Part shown: positions 46,831 to 59,160 of the stretch, piece after piece
Numbering within the stretch: the stretch's first letter is position 1
Layout of the letters: every line of letters begins with the position of its first letter
Notes under the pieces: generated by a model
Database searches by the model: none
Told to the model about the DNA's origin: nothing
Seen by the model: only the letters and a program-made list of their open reading frames with translations
NCBI RefSeq assembly: GCF_005239225.2
Contig: NC_133293.1
Coordinates: forward strand, 372,001 to 436,000
Direction of reading: 5' to 3'
Length of the DNA: 64,000 bases
From: Populus alba
Taxonomy: Eukaryota > Streptophyta > Magnoliopsida > Malpighiales > Salicaceae
Program-made: the position numbers and the translations under genes

Positions 46831-48039
46831 GGCGATTTAATATGTTGTAATCTCAATATTTTTAAAAAAGAATATCATCTTGAGTTTTTTTTAGTCGAAC
46901 TACATTTGTACAGGTCATACATGTTGCATTTGAAAGGAAAAGGGTCGTTTCATTTAAATAAAACGGCGTTATTTTGGCTTTTAAGGTTTTAATTTAGGGA
47001 TTTGATCAAAGTTTAATTTGGTTCTCTAACATTTGATTTCTTTTAATAGCACTTTTAATTGATCATAAACTTTCAATTTTCTGTAATTTTGTCCCTGTTT
47101 AACTTCAATATTAGCCCTGAATTCTAGTGCTTTTTTATTTTGGTCTTTGGTCTTGAATTTATACAAATTGACTATTAAACTTTCAATTTTTTTTTAATTT
47201 TGCCCCTGATTTCCATCAATTGGATCCCCGGAGTTCGACGCCTTTTGTAAAATGGTTTTTGGTTGGAGATTTCTTCAATTTAAATCTTAATTAACCCTAA
47301 ACTTTTGATTTTCTTGTAATTTTACCTATGATTTGAATCAATTGACTTGATAAAAATTAAATTTGGTTTCTTAAAATTACATTCTTCTCAATTAAACTCA
47401 AATTAGGCTCTTAAACTTAATTTTTCACCAATTAAACCCCTAATAAAATTAATTTGACCAATTTAAAGTATAATTAAGTATTTACACCTAATTAAATCCT
47501 TTAATTGGACTCAAATTAATTCTTTAACATAATTAAACTTTTAATTTAGCCTATTAAAAATTGAATTATGTCCCTAGGCTTAATTTTTATTCAGATTTGT
47601 CCAGTAATTTTAGTTTGACCTTGAATCTACATTGTCTCTTAGTTTTTGGGTACAATAAGGTATAATTAGACTCCTGATTCCATCCAAAATTGTAGCTTAA
47701 CTTTCTATATTTGAAATCCTTCCTCAACAAATGTTTTTTTCTGCACTGTCAATCTCCTTGTTTTTATTAATTTATTTATTATTTTTATTATTTTAAAAGG
47801 AAAAGGGGTGAAATTTTGGGGAATAAGCCAAAATAGGTTATGACAATTATTATGATTTTGTTGACTACCATGATATTATTATGGTAGATTATATTTGTTA
47901 TTTTCTTCATAACTGTCTATGAAGCCCTTATATTAGTGATATACAAGTTTAATGGATGATAATAAGATACACTTTAAAAAATAGACACTACCAACTAGTT
48001 AAAACTTAGCTTAGCTAAGTTGTGACTACCTAACAAGAA
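46831..48039. other. Non-coding retroelement-like DNA
   Basis: This has repeated phrases such as AATTTTGCCCCTGATTTCCATC and TTAAACTTTCAATTTTCTGTAA at short spacing from about 47030 to 47480. They look like LTR or untranslated retroelement sequence, but I cannot assign borders. No coding frame is seen. Confidence 0.4.
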
Positions 48040-51000
48040 TTGGATGAATGCAGGCTCTTGTTGGCAGCTGAAGTTTGTAAGCAACCGCTCTAATTTTTTT
48101 GTATCAGAGGATACGACCTATAAAATTGACTGGCAAGCTTTTGGTGGGCACTTTTAAAAACTGATTGTTGTTGATAGGGATGTAACTTGAGAAACATTGT
48201 TTCACCTACTTCCAACATGACATCTCTCCTTTTTTTATCAACTATTTGTTTCATGCGATTGATGGAGGCTTCTAGATTGGCTCTAAGCTGTTATAGTATC
48301 GCATCTCTAGTTATCAATTTCCCATCCATTTCCTTGATAAAATAAAAACTGTTATGAGAAAATGGGAATGAGAAAGGCGAACACTCATATAACACCTGAA
48401 ATGGAGTCATTCTCGTTGAGGCATGGTACATTGTATTATAACATAACTTAGCCCAAGGAAGATAGGCACTCCACTTACGTGACCATTGATGTATAAAGTA
48501 CCAAAGATACTGCCCCACACAGTGGTTGACCATTTTTGTTTGGTTGTCGATTTGAAGATAATAGGCGAAGCCAAGTTGTAACTTAGTGCCTGATATTTGA
48601 AAATATTCTTACAAAAACCTGTTAATAAAGACTGGATCTCAATCACTGATGAAGGATTTTGGCAGCCTATGTAACTAGATAATCCATTCCATAAATTTTT
48701 CAGCCACACCTTTAGAAGTAAATGGATGAGTTAAGGTTAGGAAAGGTGAAGATTTACTTAACTTATCCACTACTACTAATATTGTATCCTTGTCGTGGGA
48801 ATGAGGCAGTCATTCAATAAAGTCAAGAGTGATATCTCCTCATACTTAACACGAAATAAGCAACGATTGGAGAAATCTTGTAGGTGAGAGTGTCTTGGGT
48901 TTAATCTTTTAGCATACTTCACAACGTTGGAGTATTTATGGACTTCTCGATACATTTAAGGCTAATAAAATTATTGAGCCAACCACTTGAATGTCTGTAA
49001 CACTCCTGAATGCCTCTTGATTTTTATGTCGTAAGCCTCATATAGTAACCTTTTTCATAACTCCTATTGGGAAGGAATGATTACCCAAACTCTAAAGTAG
49101 AATAACCCATGTCATTATATATATGACCCTTCAATTTAACTCTTAGCTAATTGAGTGACTGATTGAATGTATAGATCTCTTTTATATGCCTTTCGAACTT
49201 TATCCCATATGGTTACAGTGGGTACATTGAGGTGATTAAGGAATGAATTATTAGGCTTACGTGAGAGGGCGTTGCTGTTAAATTTTCACAATCTGGGCGA
49301 TAAGTGATCTCGTAATCATTGCTTAGCAATTTAGCTATCTATTTTTGCTGCTTCGATGTTACCAAATGTTGTTCCAAAAAATATTTTAGGTTGTGTTAGT
49401 TGGTTTGGATGAAGAACTTCCTCCCCAATAAATATGGTCTTCATACGCATATAGCCTCTACAATTGTAAACATTCATTTGACATAGGTTAACCATAATTG
49501 TTTTGTAACTCCCAATGTACTGCTCATAAAGATGATGGGCTTGTCTTGTTGAGTTAAAACTGCACCTATTCCTTCTCCTGCAGCCTTCATTTCTATAGTG
49601 AAGGACTCATTGAAATTGGGTATCCCCAAAACAGATATGGTGGTCATCGCTTGCTTAAGAGTCATACAAGCTACTCTAGCTTCCTTGTTCCATATGAACT
49701 GCTCTTTCTTAAGGAGGTTCTTAAGGAGGTTGTTAAGGGGTTGAGCGATGATGCCATAATTTTGAATAAATTTCCTGTAATATCCTGTCAAGCTTAAACA
49801 ATCATGTAATTTATAAATATTAGTTGGTTGAGGCCATGCCACCATGGCTGTAATTTTATGATTATTGAACTTCACTCCCTGAGGCGTAACAATGTGTTCC
49901 AAATATTCTAATTCATGTTGGCCAAATGCAAACTTGCTGGCATTGGCAAAAAAAGTTGATGTTGCCTCAAAATCTTCAAGGTTTGTTTAACATGCAACAC
50001 ATACCTATATCAAGTACAATTATATATGAGAATATCATCAAAGAAAACCAAAATAAACTTTTGAAGATAAGGTCAAAATATAGAGTTCATGATGACTTGG
50101 AATGTAGAGGGTGCATTACAAAGGCCAAATGGCATCACTAAATATTCATAATGACTGTTGTGAGTACGAAAAGCAATTTTGAGTATATTAGAAGAATTTA
50201 CTATTACTCGGTGATATCTGGCCTTTAGATTGAGCTTGGTAAAAAAGGATGCGCCATGTAATTCATTCAATATATCATTTACTATTGGAATGAGAAATCA
50301 ATCCTTGATGGTTGTGGTATTGAGTGCAAGGTAGTCTGTGCCAAATCGCCAACTTCTGTCCTTTTTCTTCACCAATTATATCAGTAATAAAAACAGACTG
50401 GTGCTTAGTCAAATGAGGCTAGAATTAAGCATCTTTTAAACTTGTTTTTTAATTTCTTCCTTCTTGAAATGGGCATATGCATACAAGCATACATTAAATG
50501 GTTCAATCCTTTTATTGTGCATAATGCAATGCTCTACTTCGTGCACAAGTGGTACATTTGAGGGCTCCTGAAACACGTCCGCATAGTCTTTCAGCAACCT
50601 TTACATATCTTGTTGCTTATCATCAGGTGGCGCACCATGTGATGTTATTCCCAGGGTTGGTTGAAAGCATACTACAAATAATGCATGGCCTTGGTAAAGC
50701 TCCTTTGATAATTCATTAGGTGACGCAACCTGAATTGCTTGCATGTCTACACCTTGCAGCCTTCAGTTTTGATTGTCCTAAATATAATCCATGGTCAATT
50801 ATTTCCCGTTGCAGACCACGGAGCCAAGCATTTCAAGCCATTACACATCAAGTATAAGGTCAAGACCTATTAAAGGTAGAGAAAAAAAAGTGAGGTAAGA
50901 CTCAGTGCCCTGCAACTCTACTCGTACCTTATCATAACGCCCTTGACACTTTAGTTTTTCTCCATTAGCTACCCAGATAGAAAATGCTTCTGTAAGAACG

Positions 51001-52095
51001 ACTAGTATAGTTTTTGGACCCATTCATCTTGCTAATGCATATAATGTGATTTCGGGTTCAGTTCATGTTCCTATACTTCCCCTGTATCTTCAACTTGGTT
51101 TTTTTCCAATGTTTATTGGTCAATAATTTCATCATATACCACATTACCCAAATGCCCTTCCAAAAGTAATAATTATGGTCTTTGACATTTATATCCAGCT
51201 GTGAAGCATTCATTACAGTTGAAACAAAGTTTTTTTTTTTTTTTTTGCATTTCTTCCCATGCAAAGTGTTTAATTGGAACAGCAGGGGTAAAAGAAGCTG
51301 TACGCATGGTTTGTGGAAAAGCTAGATGAGTTCTTGTGGGTGGAGTTCATGTCAATTGTTGATGTCATATAAGTTACTTGTCTCGTATTCGTGCTAAATT
51401 AATGGTCTCTTTAAAGGATTGCGATTTAAACATCTATATCCCATTAGAAATCTCATCCTTCAAACCTTCCATAAACATCCCCACCAATACCATTTATGCC
51501 CATCCAAGTACCTTGTTGCCGAGCTTCTCAAATTCACATTAATAATCTCTCAACGTTATCAGTTGCTTGATTCTTGAAAGAGCTTCATCAAAGTCTTCGT
51601 ATCTTGGTTGTTTGAAGCGAGCCCATAATTCCTCTTTGAATTTTTCCTATGAAATCACGTGTCTTTCTTCCTATAACATCCTACGAAGCCACTACAACCA
51701 TTAGTTGGCCTCCCCTTCAAGGTGGTAAATAGTCATAGGAACCTTTTGGTTCTTTGTCGTGCCCTGGTATTCAAAGAAATGTTCCACCCAATTGAACCAC
51801 TCCGTTGAATTGTCTCCAGATAAGTGTGGAAATTCTAGCTTGGTTGATTTGGACGAGATGATTTGCCAGCCTCCATCTTATTTTTCTTGGTGGTGATTGC
51901 CATGATTTGAGGACTCTGAATTAGAGAGCAACATATTTGAAAGTCGATTGAGAGCTTCCTCAAAATGGTGGAGCTTGTCGTTCATATCAAACTCCATTCT
52001 CTGTAATCCCTCTTGAACTACATCGAGTTGAGACCCTAAGTGCTCAATTCGCTCCTTGTTAGTTCACATAAGAAACCTAGCTCTAATACTAATGA
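48040..52095 (-). pseudogene. Degenerate Ty3/gypsy retrotransposon gag-pol
   Basis: In order on the minus strand from 52095: a degenerate tRNA-Met primer site (TTAGTATTAGAGC near 52081-52093), gag (KLEFPHLSGDNSTEWFNWVE near 51840), a knuckle remnant (ECFTAGYKCQ near 51200), aspartic protease remnant (LPLIGLDLILDV near 50850), reverse transcriptase with an intact catalytic FFDDILIY near 50035 plus FGLCNAPSTFQ, RNase H (IEMKAAGEGIGAVLTQQDKP near 49560), integrase (VVDKLSKSSPF near 48770; WAKLCYNTMYHASTRMTPFQ near 48440) and a C-terminal KLHPYQQQSV. Many stops and frameshifts break it. I found no matching LTR pair. The left end stops abruptly near 48040, so the 3' part is probably lost. Confidence 0.88.
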
Positions 52096-53104
52096 CATGT
52101 TGTGTTTAAATGTAAATAAAAACATTCACAAAAATATCCTTTTTGGGTGAGGACGTACCACACTTTAACTAAAATAATTTTTTTTATCCCTTATTAATAA
52201 TCCATGGCTACTTAATATAGCAGACCATATGCATGAAACTGAAAAACAGAGTAAGTTGAAAACAGAGGAACATCACAAGGCCACTACCAATAACCGACGC
52301 CTAACAAATGAAATAATAGAAATGAACTTCACGTATCACTGAAATAAAATGCAACAAAAAAATAACATTAAGCATAAATTTCTCCAACTACTAAGGCCCA
52401 ATCTGTGCACACTGCTAAGACACAGTCCATGCACGTATTCACGCTACTCCCATGCATTACATCGTTATGTCCCGTTAACGTCTACTATCAACCTACTCCC
52501 AAATATTTGGAATTTCATTTGAAACCTCTAGCTGAACACCGTGGTTTATCATGCTCAACTATTCTAAACATAGGCATAAATTATGTCATTTTGTACTTTG
52601 AATTAACTTGGGGATTATAAAATTTAAGTTAATTTACACAAATTTGAGTTTTTAAAATAAATAAAATTAAGTTGAACATAATTTAAAATCTTCATATAAA
52701 AAAAATTCCTCAAAATTTAATTCACTTATTAACCCATTTGACTATTTGTTATAAAATTTTTATTTTATTTTTAGTTGCTTCTTAACTAATATTTATATTT
52801 ATTACTTATTTACATATAAAAAAAACATTATTATAAAACCTAGTTTTATTCAACGAGTCAACTTCATAATTATCAACTCAAGATTTAGTTTAGATCTAAT
52901 TTTTTTTATTAAATTGACTTGAGAATTAACATTGTCAAATCAAATTCATTCCATCATTAATGATGACACAATCAAAACCAGAATAATATTTTAATTTGAT
53001 TTATATAAAAAAAAAAAAAAAACTTGCAACCACATTATTCTATTCTTTTTAATTAAATTGGCCTCATTTTTTTTATCGATTTAGCCAATAATAAGTTACT
53101 AAGG

Positions 53105-53440
53105 TTGAGCATTTTCGGTTCGGTTTGATTTTTATAAAAAAAAATAATAACCATACCGAAATTTTTTTAAAAAAATCGAAACCAGTTCAAACCGACCGAT
53201 TTTGGTTCGGTTTGTTTTTTTAAGATAAAAACTAGTTCAACTAATTTGGCTCTGTTTTTTTATTTTTACTCTGTTTTTTTCCGGTTTGGCTCGATTTGGT
53301 TTTTTTTATTTCAAGTTTATAAAATCAAAATCAAATCAAACTGATTAATTTTTTTAAAATTTTAATTGATTTAATTAATTTTTTTTACGGTTTAGTTTTT
53401 TCAAATTGTTTTAATTTTTTTGATTTAATTAGTTTTTGTA
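53105..53440 (+). repeat. Dispersed GGTTCGG-rich repeat, copy 2
   Basis: It shares ordered words with 15985-16270: TTCGGTTCGGTTTGATTTTTATAAAA, a GACCGATTTTGGTTCGG-like block, TTTCAAGTTTATAAAAT, and a final TTTTTTACGGTTTAGTTTTTT. Both copies have the same orientation. Confidence 0.6.
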
Positions 53441-53484
53441 ATTGTTTTTTGCTCACTTCTACAAGTGACCATGGTCGGGTTGAT

Positions 53485-53487
<3 letters not shown>

Positions 53488-53519
<32 letters not shown>
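53488..53519. repeat. (GA)16 microsatellite upstream of RBL14
   Basis: An uninterrupted GA tract about 180 bases upstream of the RBL14 start codon. GA/CT tracts are common in plant 5' regions. Confidence 0.9.
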
Positions 53520-53522
<3 letters not shown>

Positions 53523-53697
53523 GCATCTAGAATTCCTTTCTCTGCAGGTAACCGACTTTAGCAGCAGGAGAGGATTAGCAGTGATGCTTTTTATAGTTAT
53601 TTTCTATTACATATGTATGTATTTTGAATAGGCAGGAGAAAAGAGAAGAGGTAGATTTTGAACAATCGAGTTTGTTAGATAGATAAATCGAAGGGAA

Positions 53698-55050
53698 ATG
53701 GATAGAAGAGGAAGCTTAACAAAGGGAATGCTGCCGCTGCTGGCAATTCACGCTGTAAGCGAGTACTATAGGCTGCCATGGAAACCTCCCGTCACCGCGG
53801 CTCTTCTCGGTGCCAATACTCTCATCTATTTGAGGCCTGCTTTTCTCCGTCATATCCTTCCCTCTATCGATCAAGTCTGGTTTAATCCCCACCTCATTCT
53901 TAAGGTACCTATCTGGGTCGTCGTCGTTGTGGTCATCATTACTATACTAGTAGAGTAGAGTAGATCCTACATGTTTTAATTGCTATTATTTGTTAATTGG
54001 GCAAATCAATCAATTGGGTTTCTCCAAAATATCAGAAAGAATCGGTTTTTCCAATATTTTAGAAAGAATCGATTGGTTGATTGATGATGGGCTTTGCTAT
54101 TAATTTGCTAAAGTCTAGTGGTTTTACCTATCTTATTCTTTGTTAATTTTTGTATACAATTCTTAAGTGAAAAAACCATCTTGTGGTTTAAAGATTTTGT
54201 ATTTGTAGGTTGTGTCCTAATTGTAGGAAATAACTGATGATGCCTTTGCCTTTTGCTTTTTATTGAGCAGTATAGGGACCTGAAACGCTTCCTGCTCTCA
54301 CCATTCTATCATGTGAGTGACTCTCATCTCGTTTACAACATGATGTCGCTCTTATGGAAGGGAATTCAATTGGAAACTTCTGTGGGAAGTGTTGAATTTG
54401 CATCTATGATTGCTGCTTTACTTGCTATGTCCCAGGGTATTACACTGTTGCTAGCCAGGTCCCTCCTCCTCTTCTTTGATTATGACAAACCTTTCTACTC
54501 TGAATATTCTGCTGGATTTTCTGGTGTTCTCTTTGCCATGAAAGTTGTCCTCAATTCTCAGTCCGAGAGTCTTACAAATGTCTATGGATTGGTCATACCG
54601 GCACGCCATGCTGCTTGGGCAGAGTTGATTCTTATCCAAATGTTTGTACCTGGCGTCTCATTTCTTGGCCACCTCGGTGGAATACTTGCTGGGATTCTCT
54701 ATCTGAAGTTGAAGAGAGCGTATTCAGGTCCAGACCCACTCACTCTAACCATCAGAACCCTTACCAATGTAATAAGCTGGCCTCTGAGGTTTGTGAGGAA
54801 TTTATTTCAATTCCGGCGAGGACGCATTTCTGGTCGTGGAAGTGTTGGTGGGAGGCAGACGGGAAGGACAATGTCAGGGCTGTGGAGATGCCAAGCATGT
54901 ACATATGATAATTCGAGTCTGTTAAGTGTATGTGAGATGTGTGGGACAAGTCGGGGTGCTCGTGGATTGTCCTCCCGTGAATTTTCAAGCCATTCTGATG
55001 ACCTTACATTGGAAGAAATACGTCTTCGAAGGATCGAAAGATTTGGTTGA
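53698..55050 (+). CDS. RBL14: RBL14, rhomboid-like protein with RanBP2-type zinc finger
   Basis: Two exons, 53698-53904 and 54271-55050, joined by a GT-AG intron in phase 0, giving 328 residues. The N-terminus KGMLPLLAIHAVSEYYRLPW and the following membrane helices match rhomboid-like protein 14 of Arabidopsis (At3g17611, about 334 residues, annotated as mitochondrial). The rhomboid serine-histidine pair is present: GFSG with Ser about 153 and FLGHLGG with His about 203, so the protein is probably an active intramembrane protease. The early HLVYNMMSLLWKG block is also typical. Near the C-terminus is a RanBP2-type zinc finger, WRCQACTYDN...CEMCG (Cys about 276, 279, 290, 293), then a basic tail LEEIRLRRIERFG. 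The start is the first ATG giving the family N-terminus. Confidence 0.95.
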
Positions 55051-58000
55051 TCATACTCTTAACTCATTTTATACGCCACCATTTGTTTGTTGATTCTGTA
55101 GCCAAGTTAGATGTGGATTGAGACCAGTTCTCAAGTTTGGCAGACCTCTCCGCCCATTTTTATACTCGAGGTCCCTTTTCTTTGAGATGTAGCTGGTCTT
55201 TGTTTGCTTTCGTGAAAGAAGTAGAAGATGGATTTTCCACTCAATCTCTTTGGTTGTGGATGCAAAGCAGAAATGAGCACTGGGATAGCCCTCAAGTGTT
55301 TGATGTTGTTTTCAAACATTAGATGATTGCTTTGTGAAAGTAGTGGAAGTCATCGATAAGTGTTTAGCGACTTGCAGGGGAAGGCTTTCTGGTTGTGTTT
55401 TTTTTTTTTTTCTAAAAAAAAAAAACACCTAAGATGTATTATTGTTTTACTGTACACATGATAGTTACATTGAAATTACTATTGGTGAAATTATTATTTT
55501 GTTGATCTCACAAAAAAAAAAAACATTACACTAGCCACTGGGGTAAAATAGTATTTTTACATTATTTATTAGTTATTATTCGAATAATCTAGGGCATATA
55601 TAGATTTTTTTCATCACAAAGAAATTATTAAATCATCATTGAAAGCAAAATTTAATTCACTAGAGTCTATGAACTATTTTGTATTTTTACTTTCAAAGCA
55701 CATTAAAATTACTAAAATATCTTTAAATACCAAGTTTTTTTAATTGGTTTACATGGTTCCTTTGTTTTCTTAATCTTGTTTATTTTTTTAATTATTATTA
55801 TCAAAGTTAGCTAAGGGTTGTTTTGATAATTTTATAAATATAAATATTATTATAAAGATGATATAAATGCATGTCGAAGAGTAGGTGTTTCATTTGTTTG
55901 TTGGGCTAGTGTTAGAATATCCTTAGTGGCCTTTACATTATTGGGTGGCGCGTGTGCTTAATGAACTTCTAGCTACATATTGATGATTTTCTCTTTTTTT
56001 TTTTTTTTAATTTTTGCATCTATCGCTCTAATTTTTTAAATTAGCCTTTCCATTTGGTTTTTTTTTTAATATTTAGTCCATATTATTTTGATTATTATTT
56101 GCTTTATTTAAAATAATTTATAAAATTAGATTTTTTTTCAATTTTATCCTCAATTTTTTTTCATTTATCATAATTGACCTTATTCTTTTGTTTTTATCAT
56201 TTTCTTGATTTATTTTATTTTTTTATTTTTGTCCCTCGTTATTTTATTTTATTTTTATACCAGAATTAGTTTTTATTTTCTTGATTTATTTTATTTTTTA
56301 ATTTCTTCCCTTATTGTTTTATTTAATTTAATTTAATTTTTATACTAGATTTTTTTCATTATTTTTTTATTGCTATTTGTTTTAATTTTTAATCTTAGAT
56401 GATTGAGAGTTTTGCTTCATGATTTTTTCAGGTTTGCCTTCTATGGGGTAATCCAATCTCATAATCAGGGTCGCAGGTTTTGAAAATTAGCTTCATTTAA
56501 CTTCAATCTTTTTTATGTCATGTTTTTAAATATTATTTTTCAATTTCATCATTCGATATTATGTTTTTGGATCTTTAGTTTCATGGTTTTTGTTGCTTTT
56601 CATTATATGAGATTATCTTAATCTTATATCCCAAGTCACGAGTTAGGTGAGTTAATCTATATTGCCTCGGGGTTTTTTTTTAATACTTTTTAAATTGATT
56701 TTTTTTTTCTAGTTCCATCTTTCATCGTTTAGTTTGTTTGAGAGTTGACATCCATTGTTTTATTCAATTTTTTATGAGGTTATTCCAACCTTATAACCGA
56801 GATGTGAGCTTGGCATGCTGACTAAAGTTATATTTAAAAAAAAAAAAATTAATTTGTTCAACTTTAGATTAGCAAGTAATTGAATTTCAATTTTTTTTTT
56901 ATTTTTCTCTTCATGAGGTTATTGCGTTCTCATTTAATTTTTTATTTGTTGTCAAATAAAATTGTTGATACCTTAAAAGACTATTTAGAAGGTATATTTT
57001 CATAACATTGGCAACACATTCATTTTTTTTATTAGTCATTGTCATTTTTTTTGTCATTAGCTTTTTTATCATATTATTAAATTAATCAAACTTACTGAAC
57101 CTATTTGAATTAATGACTCGGCTCCCAATTTTTTCTTATTTTTTTTTTAAAACGCTATCATCACTTAAGCATTTTTTACATTATGAAAAATTTAACTTGG
57201 CGTATAACGTAGCACAAACCACCTATCTAGAAGAAATTATAGGAAGAAACAATTTGTCAATTTAGCATTCTACATATGATTCATATTTTTTTCAAAGTTA
57301 TTGTTCATTTCGGCTCATTTTTGCATTGTGATGCATTCTAGTTAGAGATGCTTGTAAGTTGATCATAAATTTAAAAATTATTTGGCTTTCATTACTTAAA
57401 TTTAGCATCTTATATAGTAAGTGGGCCACCTATACAGTGGAGATTATAAAAAGAAATAGTTTGTGATTTTAGCATCTTATATATGATTCATATTTTTTTA
57501 ATAGTGTTATCCACTTTAACTCTGTCTTATACATTGTGATGATGTGACGTGGTTGGAGATATGTTTAGGCGAACCACCATTTAAAAAGTTATTTGGTTTA
57601 TATCTATTTGGGAGTGTGTTTTTAACAATGTTTCAAAATTATATCTGCCTTGAAAAGACATCAAATTGATGCTATTTTTGAGTTTTTTTGATAATTTTGA
57701 TGTGGTGGTGTCAAAAATAAAAAATTATTTTGATATATTTTTAAGAGACAAAAACTTTTAAAAAACACATTGCATCACAATATCAATTATCAAACACATA
57801 TTGAGATTGCTTAAATTTGCTTTACATCTCAAATTGGGGTCAAAACTTGGATGATAGAGAAGCTATAATTGTACCTTTTCTTAAACTTTTTTTTTAAAAA
57901 AAACTGTAATTATAAAAACTACTACAATATCAAATACACACTTCATGGTTCACACAAACTCATTTTATTTTATGTATTTTTTTATGATGTTTTTTAGATA

Positions 58001-59109
58001 TATATGATTCATGTTTTGAAACCTAAAAGGTTGAGAAATATCCAAGATAAATATCAATCATGTAATAAATCATTTTTTAAGCATGATAAATTTTAATATG
58101 ATTTTTTTCTTAGTTAGAAATCTTTTTGGATTTTAGCTTTTGTGTTGCTAAAAATCAACGTGGCTAATTCTTTTTTATTTTTTATTTTTATTTTTTGTTA
58201 AGCTATCTTTATTGCTGCTCTCATCACCTCCTGACACTATTACTGCTAGTCTGCTAGTCTGCTACTCGCTCCCTCCCTCCCTCCCTCCCTGACACTATGA
58301 CTACTAACGTAGAATAATTTCTTTAAGATTAACAGAGATTAACTATTTCTTAAGGAAAATATATTTTAGAAAATATTATACTAAAAGTAAAATGGAAATT
58401 TAAATCATAGATTTTTTTTTTTTTTTTTGTTGTGAGATAAAATTTTTATCTCACATTCTCTGTCTAAATTATAGATTCTACAAGAAGATATAATTGATAA
58501 AAAATTATTCTTCATTGCATTATAAATAGGATTAGAATTTGGAAAATAGAAAAAGGATTCCTATCTTTTAAAATAGATAGCTAACGTTTAGTATTAGTAC
58601 TATTTTTTTGCCAGGGAGTGCAAGTTTTTTAAAATCAATTTTAACTTAGTTTTAAAATATTTGTAAGAAAAGTAAGGTTTAAATTTTGAAAAATAAATAT
58701 ATTTTATTATATGGATTTTTATTTTTTATTAATGCATATTTTTTTGTTTTATGAAAAAAAAATATCTTTTTTTATTAGTAGTGTGATTTTTAAATAAAAA
58801 ATACACATCATTAAAATAAATATTCACACAAATCACAATTATTAAAGATGTATATCTTCAATCAAAACTTTCTTTCCTTGTTCATTTATTTCTTTTTTGT
58901 TTTAAATAAAATATGTTTTTTTTTATGTAAATCATTGTTTTTTAAAATATAAATTTATCACAATATAAAAAGTAAGATTTAATAAAAAAAAAAAAATCAC
59001 GACTCGATAATTTGTAAGGCGATAAAAGAAAAAAAAAAGTAAAAATATAACTAATATTAAAAAAAATCATGTAAAAAATTTACAATAAAAAATAAGAAAG
59101 TAGATTTTT

Positions 59110-59159
<50 letters not shown>
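55051..59159. other. RBL14 3' flank and AT-rich repeat DNA
   Basis: The first 300 bases are probably RBL14 3' UTR. Next is T-rich DNA, the array at 56410-56930, and a loose 200-base duplication at about 57210-57400 and 57430-57600. A (CCCT)n-like tract lies at about 58270-58290 and a TA microsatellite at about 59120-59157. No gene is seen. Confidence 0.45.
56410..56930 (+). repeat. Second degenerate array related to 46105-46830
   Basis: Diverged units near 56430, 56610 and 56770, plus a partial one near 56915, share the GGTTATnCCAATCTCATAACC-like start and the GAGTTAATC-like end with the array at 46105. Confidence 0.55.

Positions 59160-59160
<1 letters not shown>

Larger units (their letters stand above)
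52096..53697. other. Intergenic DNA and RBL14 upstream region
   Basis: The part beside 52095 may be eroded gypsy LTR. Then comes AT-rich DNA, the second GGTTCGG repeat and a GA microsatellite in the RBL14 leader region. No other gene is seen. Confidence 0.5.

Noticed and set aside
52405..52620. Plus-strand 71-codon frame
   Set aside because: Single exon in AT-rich flank of the gypsy element with no homology.
55137..55322. Open frames on both strands just after RBL14
   Set aside because: They fall in the probable RBL14 3' UTR and have no family resemblance.
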